Shown here one piece after another: positions 7,230-12,668 of a stretch of DNA of 17,513 bases (its first letter is position 1; the number at the start of each line of letters is the position of its first letter). The translations under genes were made by a program, and so were the position numbers. Source of the stretch: Peptostreptococcaceae bacterium (GTDB taxonomy: Bacteria > Bacillota > Clostridia > Peptostreptococcales > Anaerovoracaceae); the NCBI GenBank assembly GCA_016650115.1, contig JAENWI010000012.1:1-17513 (forward strand). Reading direction: 5' to 3'. Below the pieces are notes generated by a model. That model saw only the letters and a list, made by a program, of their open reading frames with translations, had not been told where the DNA came from and made no database searches.

Positions 7230-7760
7230 ATGAAAATTTTAGAGTTATTAGATGAATTGGAAGAAATAATCGAAACGGGTACAGGCCTCATATTAACAGG
7301 TAAAATTATGATTGATCCTGATGATGTACTGGATATAATAAAAGAAATACGTTCGGATCTTCCTGAGGAAATAGAGCAGGCCAAATGGATCAAAGCTGAA
7401 AGGCAGAAAATTATCGAAGAAGCTAAAACAGAATATGAAACTGTCCTAAGAGACGCTCAAAGGCAAGCAGACATATTAATTGAAAATGATGAAATTACCC
7501 TAAAAGCAAAAGCAAAAGCAGAAGACATTCTTCGCAATGCTGAGGCAACTGCAAAACATCTTAAATTAAGCACTTTTGACTATATAGATGGGATATTGTT
7601 TAATTTTGAAGAAAAAATGGACCAAATGAATGCGGAGCATTTCATGAGTATGTTCAATAACATTGAAAAAACCTTTGATACCATCGGTTCTACTATTTCA
7701 GCAAATCGAACAGAAATAAAAGATCTGGCATATAATACGCAAATGGATATTAAGGAGTAA
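7230..7760 (+). CDS. Coiled-coil protein resembling SepIVA/DivIVA-like family; function unknown
   Basis: This is a 176-residue soluble, acidic protein with no signal peptide or membrane segment. The N-terminal block (1-50) contains L-L-D-E-L-E-E-I-I-E, an I-D-P-D-D-V-L-D-I-I segment and D-L-P-E-E-I-E-Q-A. From about 45 to 135 there is a long charged helix rich in Ala, Lys and Glu, including A-K-A-K-A-E-D-I-L-R-N-A-E-A-T-A, with heptad-like spacing typical of coiled coils. Homologues next to coaD in Clostridia are often labelled ATPase or F0F1 subunit b-like, on coiled-coil similarity only; there is no Walker motif. From memory, the pattern resembles actinobacterial SepIVA, a DivIVA-like septation protein. 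AGGAGG is 5 nt upstream of ATG 7230. It begins 3 nt after coaD. Confidence 0.6.
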   Translation: MKILELLDELEEIIETGTGLILTGKIMIDPDDVLDIIKEIRSDLPEEIEQAKWIKAERQKIIEEAKTEYETVLRDAQRQADILIENDEITLKAKAKAEDILRNAEATAKHLKLSTFDYIDGILFNFEEKMDQMNAEHFMSMFNNIEKTFDTIGSTISANRTEIKDLAYNTQMDIKE

Positions 7761-7770
7761 TTATAAAGAG

Positions 7771-8973
7771 ATGAAAGTTCTTGGAATAATAGCGGAATAT
7801 AATCCGTTCCATAACGGCCACCTGTATCATCTTAGAGAATCTAAGAAAAATACAGGGGCTGATTTTGTTATTGCTGTGATGAGCGGCAATTTTGTTCAAA
7901 GAGGAGAACCTGCTCTTATCAATAAATGGGAAAGAGCAAAAGTCGCGGTAGAGAATGGAATTGATCTAGTCATTGAATTACCTGTTGCCTTTGCATGTAA
8001 TAATTCGGAGCTATTTGCCAGAGGAGCTGTTGAAATATTGAATGGTCTTGGCTGTGTCACTCATATCTCTTTTGGAAGCGAGGAAGGAACACTTGATAAT
8101 CTTAAAATGATTGCGAGAGTATTAGCGACAGAAAATGAGGTTTTCAAGGAAGTTCTAAAGGAAAATCTGCAAACTGGAAGTTCTTTTGCAAAAGCCAGAG
8201 AACGGGCTGTTAATTCGGCTGCCGGGATGAATTTTTCTGGAATAATAAAAGGTTCAAATAATATTCTTGCTATAGAATATTTAAAGCAGCTTGAATTAAC
8301 GAAAAGTAATATGATTCCTGTTACATTAAAAAGGAAGGGGCCAGCGTATAATGACAAAGAGGCATTTGGAGATTTCGCAAGTGCAACTCTCATACGTGAC
8401 ATTCTTAAAACCCAAGGTGATGCTTGTTCATATATTCCGGAGGTTACTTTGAATTCCATAAAAAAACAGGGCGCGTTATTATACTTAGAAGACTTTTACC
8501 AGTTAATTTTTGGCAAATTACTTCAGATTCCCAATAATGAATTGAAGGGAATGTATTCCGTTTCTGAAGGGCTGGAAAACAGAATTAAAAATCAACTCCG
8601 AAGATCAGATGACATACAAAAATTAATAGAAACAGTTTGTTCTAAAAGATATACAGAGACAAGGATTAAAAGAGTGTTGATACATAGCCTTTTAAACCTT
8701 GATAAGCTTAAAATTAACGAAATAATTAACAATAAAATTAACTATTGCAGAGTGTTGGGGTTCAGTGGTAATGGAGCAAAATTATTAAAACGAATCAAGA
8801 AGGATCAATTAAATGATTTGCAGATAATAACAAATATAAACAAAGAAATAGATGCTCAGGATAAAAGGTGGCTGTTATTGAATTATGATGTTCTTTCATC
8901 AGACCTGTACAATCTTGTTGCAAAGGCAAATATTTATGAAAATTCTGACTATGTTGTAAAACCTTATTATTAA
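7771..8973 (+). CDS. tmcAL: tRNA(Met) cytidine acetate ligase (TmcAL, formerly YlbM)
   Basis: TmcAL forms N4-acetylcytidine at the wobble position (C34) of elongator tRNA-Met using acetate and ATP, through an acetyl-adenylate; this was shown for the Bacillus enzyme. The 400-residue protein opens G-I-I-A-E-Y-N-P-F-H-N-G-H, with the H-x-G-H-type nucleotidyltransferase motif at H14-H17. It continues with M-S-G-N-F-V-Q-R-G-E-P-A and later S-F-G-S-E-E-G, K-R-K-G-P-A-Y, and F-A-S-A-T-L-I-R, all family hallmarks. The start is set by homology. The best Shine-Dalgarno (TAAGGAG, 7751-7757) is 13 nt upstream, longer than usual, while AAAGAG abuts the ATG. Acetate kinase follows, so two acetate-using genes are neighbours. 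Confidence 0.94.
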   Translation: MKVLGIIAEYNPFHNGHLYHLRESKKNTGADFVIAVMSGNFVQRGEPALINKWERAKVAVENGIDLVIELPVAFACNNSELFARGAVEILNGLGCVTHISFGSEEGTLDNLKMIARVLATENEVFKEVLKENLQTGSSFAKARERAVNSAAGMNFSGIIKGSNNILAIEYLKQLELTKSNMIPVTLKRKGPAYNDKEAFGDFASATLIRDILKTQGDACSYIPEVTLNSIKKQGALLYLEDFYQLIFGKLLQIPNNELKGMYSVSEGLENRIKNQLRRSDDIQKLIETVCSKRYTETRIKRVLIHSLLNLDKLKINEIINNKINYCRVLGFSGNGAKLLKRIKKDQLNDLQIITNINKEIDAQDKRWLLLNYDVLSSDLYNLVAKANIYENSDYVVKPYY

Positions 8974-8980
8974 ATTAGCC

Positions 8981-9008
8981 TTGAAATATATAGGATTTAG
9001 AGTATAAT
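8981..9008 (+). promoter_or_regulatory. Predicted promoter of ackA
   Basis: TTGAAA (8981-8986) and a perfect TATAAT (9003-9008) are separated by 16 bp. No terminator separates tmcAL from ackA, so read-through may add to expression. Confidence 0.7.
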
Positions 9009-9023
9009 AATACTAGTGTTAAA

Positions 9024-9042
9024 TATGCAGTTATATTGCATA
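9024..9042. repeat. Small inverted repeat in the ackA leader
   Basis: TATGCA (9024-9029) and TGCATA (9037-9042) form a 6-bp dyad around a 7-nt spacer, just past the expected ackA transcription start. It could be an operator or chance in AT-rich DNA. Confidence 0.3.
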
Positions 9043-9072
9043 AAGTTATATTAAAGTGGAGGAAAATTATAA

Positions 9073-10269
9073 ATGAATGTATTAGTAATCAATTGTGGCA
9101 GTTCATCTTTAAAATATCAGGTTCTTGATATGCGTACTGAAAGCATGTTAGCCAAAGGTCTTGTTGAAAGAATCGGAATTGAAGGATCAGTAATAATTCA
9201 CGAAAAAACAGGGGATAGCGAAAAGTTTAAACTTGAGGTTCCAATGGCCAATCATACCGAAGCTATTGCACACGTTTTGGAAGCCATTACCAATCCTGAG
9301 CATGGCGTTGTTAAATCTATGGATGAAATAGGCGCTGTCGGCCATCGAGTGGTGCATGCCGGCGAAAAATACTGCTCATCAGTTGTTATTACTCCTGATG
9401 TAATAAAAGCTTTAGAAGAGTGCATTCAATTAGCACCATTGCATAATCCTCCGAATCTTGCCGGGATAGCAGCTTGCAAAGCACTAATGCCAAATACGCC
9501 GATGGTTGGAGTTTTTGATACAGCATATCATCAGACCATGCCTCCAGAATCATATATTTATGCAATTCCTTATGAATATTATGAAAAATACCGTATTAGA
9601 AGATACGGATTCCACGGAACAAGTCATAAGTATGTCGCAGAAAGAGCAGCTGAAATTCTTGGGAAAAATATAAAAGATCTTAAACTGATTACCTGCCATT
9701 TGGGAAATGGAGCTTCGGTTACAGCTATAAAGAATGGTAAATCCATTGATACTTCCATGGGGTTCACTCCTCTTGAAGGCTTGGTAATGGGAACTCGATC
9801 GGGAGATATAGATCCTGCTATCTCTACTTTTATAAGTGATAAAGAAAATCTGAAACCAGGAGAAATAAATGATATTTTAAATAAAAAATCAGGTGTTCTT
9901 GGTATTTCAGGAGTCTCCAGCGATTTTAGGGATTTGGAAACAGCTGCTGAAGATGGAAATGAAAGAGCAATACTTGCATTAAAAGTATTTGCCCACAAGG
10001 TTAGATTCTATATTGGAGCATATATCGCTGAAATGAATGGGGTAGATGCAATCATATTTACCGCAGGCGTTGGTGAAAATGATATAGGAATGAGAGATAT
10101 TATTTGTTCGGAGCTAGAAAATCTTGGCATTAAAATTGACTTATTAAAGAACAAGGTACGAGGTAAGGAAACAATCCTTAGTGCAGATGATTCGAGAATT
10201 AAAATCATGCTAATCCCAACAAATGAAGAATTAATGATCGCAAGAGATACTTTTAACTTATGTAAGTAA
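9073..10269 (+). CDS. ackA: Acetate kinase
   Basis: Acetate kinase interconverts acetyl phosphate plus ADP and acetate plus ATP. In anaerobes it yields ATP by substrate-level phosphorylation and links to acetyl-CoA through phosphotransacetylase, whose gene is not in this window. At 398 residues it has the standard length. Visible motifs are N-C-G-S-S-S-L-K-Y at 7-15, R92 in R-V-V-H-A-G-E, catalytic D149 in F-D-T-A-Y-H, H181 in G-F-H-G-T-S-H, the phosphate-binding H-L-G-N-G-A-S at 209-215, R242 in G-T-R-S-G-D-I-D-P, and E385 in T-N-E-E. ATG 9073 has GTGGAGG at 9056-9062, with a fairly long 10-nt spacer. It has its own promoter. Confidence 0.97.
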   Translation: MNVLVINCGSSSLKYQVLDMRTESMLAKGLVERIGIEGSVIIHEKTGDSEKFKLEVPMANHTEAIAHVLEAITNPEHGVVKSMDEIGAVGHRVVHAGEKYCSSVVITPDVIKALEECIQLAPLHNPPNLAGIAACKALMPNTPMVGVFDTAYHQTMPPESYIYAIPYEYYEKYRIRRYGFHGTSHKYVAERAAEILGKNIKDLKLITCHLGNGASVTAIKNGKSIDTSMGFTPLEGLVMGTRSGDIDPAISTFISDKENLKPGEINDILNKKSGVLGISGVSSDFRDLETAAEDGNERAILALKVFAHKVRFYIGAYIAEMNGVDAIIFTAGVGENDIGMRDIICSELENLGIKIDLLKNKVRGKETILSADDSRIKIMLIPTNEELMIARDTFNLCK

Positions 10270-10278
10270 AAATATTTG

Positions 10279-10307
10279 TTGACATGTAGTTTCTCTAAGT
10301 ATATAAT
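10279..10307 (+). promoter_or_regulatory. Strong sigma-A-type promoter of rpmF
   Basis: TTGACA (10279-10284) and TATAAT (10302-10307), both perfect, are separated by the ideal 17 bp. It lies just after the ackA stop and is the best consensus promoter in the window, as expected for a ribosomal protein gene. Confidence 0.9.
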
Positions 10308-10375
10308 CGTTATGTTGCATTTATTGCAATTGACATGTTTATTTACATAGAAACGAGCAAAAGGAGGTGTAGAAT

Positions 10376-10558
10376 ATGGCAGTTCCAAAGAGGAAAACGT
10401 CAAAGGCTAGAAGAGATAAAAGAAGAGCGCCCAATATGAAAATGACATTACCTGGATTATCAGTATGTCCTAAATGCCAAGAGGTTAAGCTTCCACATAG
10501 AGTTTGCCCGAATTGCAATTACTACGATGGTAAGGAAGTTATTGCTTCCGAAGCATAA
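10376..10558 (+). CDS. rpmF: 50S ribosomal protein L32, zinc-binding form
   Basis: This is a large-subunit ribosomal protein of 60 residues. It opens M-A-V-P-K-R-K-T-S-K-A-R-R, the invariant L32 start. C31-P-K-C34 and C44-P-N-C47 form the zinc ribbon of the C+ form. AAAGGAGGTG at 10360-10369 is 6 nt before the ATG, the same ten bases and spacing as at rpmB. A perfect promoter precedes it and a bidirectional terminator follows. In many Firmicutes and Actinobacteria a DUF177 (YceD) gene directly precedes rpmF, and in Clostridia plsX often follows. Neither is here, so rpmF is a single-gene unit. Confidence 0.97.
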   Translation: MAVPKRKTSKARRDKRRAPNMKMTLPGLSVCPKCQEVKLPHRVCPNCNYYDGKEVIASEA

Positions 10559-10593
10559 TATGTAGCATAAAGGTTTTATCAAAATGGTCAAAT

Positions 10594-10626
10594 AAAAACG
10601 CTGGAATTTAATTCCAGCGTTTTTTT
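10594..10626. terminator. Bidirectional terminator between rpmF and asd
   Basis: ACGCTGGAATT (10598-10608) and AATTCCAGCGT (10610-10620) form a near-perfect hairpin; the inner bases would open as the loop. It has five As on the left (10594-10598) and a T tract on the right (to 10626). This gives a U tail to transcripts from either strand, serving rpmF and the convergent asd. Confidence 0.93.
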
Positions 10627-10651
10627 ATTTATATATTAAGTTATAATTGAT

Positions 10652-11656
10652 TTAAAGGCTCTGCTGTTTCATTAATTCCTCTGCAATTTGCACTGCATTT
10701 GTTGCTGCACCCTTTCTGATGTTGTCAGCAACCACCCACATATTGATACCATGTTCAACAGAAAAGTCTCTTCGGACTCTGCCTACAAATACTTCATCTT
10801 TTCCAGTTGCATTTATTGCCAGCGGATAAACACTGTTGTCCGGATCATCCTGAAGAACAATACCAGGTGAGGAGGCCAGCAGTTTTTTTACTTCTTCGAT
10901 ATCAAACTCTTTCTCAAACTCAACATTAATTGATTCGCTATGACAACTATAAACAGGAACTCTAACTGTTGTAGCTGTAACCTTTATAGAATCATTACCA
11001 AGAATTTTATGCGTTTCCTGAATCATTTTCATTTCTTCTTTTGTGTATCCGTTTTCAAGAAAAACATCAATCTGAGGTAAACAATTGTTTGCAATAGGAT
11101 GTGGATAGGCTTTAAGCAAGTCATTGCCTGCAAGGCCCTCCTTTAAATCGTTGATTCCTTTTAAACCGGAGCCTGAAACCGCCTGATAGGTTGAATATAC
11201 AATTCTTTTAATGACGTATTTATCATGCAGGGGTTTTAAAGGAACGACAGCCTGAATTGTTGAACAATTTGGATTTGCTATGATTCCTTTATTCCAGGAG
11301 ATATCTTTAGCATTTACTTCAGGGACAACTAAAGGCACGTTTTTATCCATTCTCCAGGCGCTGCTGTTATCAACAACGATTGTGCCATGAGCAGCTGCAA
11401 TAGGAGCAAATTTCTCGCTTGCAGCACCTCCTGCTGAAAATAAGGCGATATCAATTGGCTTGTCAAAAGAATGTTCTGTCAATTCTTCTACAAGATAATC
11501 TTTGCCTCTAAATTTTAAGGTGGTTCCTGCAGATTTAGCTGAAGCCATCATATATAAATTCTCAAAAGGAAAGTTTCTTTCCTCCAGCACTTTTAAAAAT
11601 GTACTTCCTACCAGCCCGGTTGCACCAACAATAGCTAAATTCGGTTTCTTGTTCAT
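10652..11656 (-). CDS. asd: Aspartate-semialdehyde dehydrogenase
   Basis: Asd reduces L-aspartyl-4-phosphate with NADPH to aspartate semialdehyde, the branch point to lysine/diaminopimelate (cell wall), threonine and methionine. It has 334 residues. The NADP loop is G-A-T-G-L-V-G at 11-17. S-A-G-G-A-A-S-E and V-D-N-S-S-A-W-R follow. Catalytic C131 is in N-P-N-C-S-T, and H239 lies in C-H-S-E, where many homologues have G-H-S-E. The open frame extends upstream to 11671, but the inner start at 11656 is preferred: GGAGG (plus coordinates 11664-11668) lies 7 nt upstream. It is the only minus-strand gene, convergent with rpmF and divergent from uppP. Confidence 0.96.
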   Translation of the reverse strand: MNKKPNLAIVGATGLVGSTFLKVLEERNFPFENLYMMASAKSAGTTLKFRGKDYLVEELTEHSFDKPIDIALFSAGGAASEKFAPIAAAHGTIVVDNSSAWRMDKNVPLVVPEVNAKDISWNKGIIANPNCSTIQAVVPLKPLHDKYVIKRIVYSTYQAVSGSGLKGINDLKEGLAGNDLLKAYPHPIANNCLPQIDVFLENGYTKEEMKMIQETHKILGNDSIKVTATTVRVPVYSCHSESINVEFEKEFDIEEVKKLLASSPGIVLQDDPDNSVYPLAINATGKDEVFVGRVRRDFSVEHGINMWVVADNIRKGAATNAVQIAEELMKQQSL

Positions 11657-11711
11657 AGTAAATCCTCCCATATATTAATTTAATTATATAAAAATGTATA
11701 GACTTAATAAT

Positions 11712-11738
11712 ATCATATATTTCATGAAAAATGAACAA
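11712..11738 (-). promoter_or_regulatory. Possible weak promoter of asd
   Basis: Reading the minus strand, TTGTTC (plus 11733-11738) and TATGAT (plus 11712-11717) are separated by only 15 bp, shorter than ideal. The region also holds the palindrome TTTCATGAAA at 11720-11729. A promoter must lie in the 165-bp divergent gap, but this assignment is tentative. Confidence 0.3.
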
Positions 11739-11776
11739 TTCTTTTACTGTTTTGTATATTTTTTTTAAGGTTGATA

Positions 11777-11785
11777 TGTTATAAT
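11777..11785 (+). promoter_or_regulatory. Extended -10 promoter of the uppP operon
   Basis: TGTTATAAT (11777-11785) is an extended -10 element: TG one base before a perfect TATAAT. No good -35 hexamer is found at the usual distance, which is acceptable for extended -10 promoters. It lies 36 nt before the uppP start. Confidence 0.6.
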
Positions 11786-11821
11786 GTATATTGAGTTTTT
11801 TCATATAGAGGGGGATTAGGA

Positions 11822-12658
11822 TTGAGTATATTTGAGGCAGTTTTATTAGGATTAGTTCAGGGTTTGGCAGAATTTTTACCAGTCAGCAGCTCGGGACATT
11901 TAGCACTTTTACAGCATTTTTTTGGAATTGAAGGAGAAAATGTTCTTGCATTTGCAGTATTGCTTCATGTAGGTACTTTAGTTTCTGTTTTCATTGTGTA
12001 CTGGAACGATATTTATCATCTTTTCATTGAACTGGGTTCTGTAACCAGGGATATTTTCACGGGCAAAGGACTTCGGATGAATCTGAATCCAACAAGGAAA
12101 CTTGGGATTATGATTATTGTAGCAACAATACCAACTGCACTTATAGGACTTTTATTTAAAGATGTGTTTGCAGCCATGTATTTATCACTTATGGCGATAG
12201 GCGTTGGATTGCTGGTCACAGGAACTGTTCTCTGGTTATCAGAACGACTTGTCAAAGGAACTAAACAGATTGGAGAAATGAAGTTCATACATGCTGTCCT
12301 GATTGGGATATGTCAGTCAATCGCAATAAGTCCGGGTGTTTCCAGATCGGGGGCTACACTGGTTGGTGGTTTGTTTTCAGGTCTTGACAGAAATTTAGCC
12401 GTTAAATTCGCATTTTTAATATCAATTCCATCCATCCTTGGATCTGTGATCATTGAAGCTCCAGATGCTTTTCGCGGGGGAATTTCTATGGATTTAGCAT
12501 TCCCGATAATAATAGGCGTTATTGTTGCTGCAGTTTCAGGTTTTTTCGCTATTAAAACTATGATTAAAGTTGTATCAAATAAAAAATTGTATTATTTTTC
12601 ATTTTACACTTGGGCTTTGGGAACCATCGTTATAGCTTACACAATATTTATGGGGTAA
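11822..12658 (+). CDS. uppP: Undecaprenyl-diphosphatase (UppP/BacA)
   Basis: This integral membrane enzyme removes a phosphate from undecaprenyl diphosphate, recycling the lipid carrier for peptidoglycan and other cell-wall polymers. Overexpression gives bacitracin resistance. It has 278 residues and several hydrophobic segments. The first signature, G-L-A-E-F-L-P-V-S-S-S-G-H-L, holds E17, S22-S24 and H26. The second, S-P-G-V-S-R-S-G-A-T, holds R175. The start is TTG 11822, with GAGGGGG at 11808-11814 and 7 nt spacing; no in-frame ATG exists nearby. It is the first gene of the uppP-ftsK-rimO-pgsA-cinA run and divergent from asd. Both flanking genes feed cell-wall synthesis. Confidence 0.95.
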   Translation: MSIFEAVLLGLVQGLAEFLPVSSSGHLALLQHFFGIEGENVLAFAVLLHVGTLVSVFIVYWNDIYHLFIELGSVTRDIFTGKGLRMNLNPTRKLGIMIIVATIPTALIGLLFKDVFAAMYLSLMAIGVGLLVTGTVLWLSERLVKGTKQIGEMKFIHAVLIGICQSIAISPGVSRSGATLVGGLFSGLDRNLAVKFAFLISIPSILGSVIIEAPDAFRGGISMDLAFPIIIGVIVAAVSGFFAIKTMIKVVSNKKLYYFSFYTWALGTIVIAYTIFMG

Positions 12659-12668
12659 GGTAATTATT

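Noticed and set aside
8974..8980. Terminator between tmcAL and ackA
   Set aside because: No inverted repeat followed by a T tract is present before the ackA promoter.
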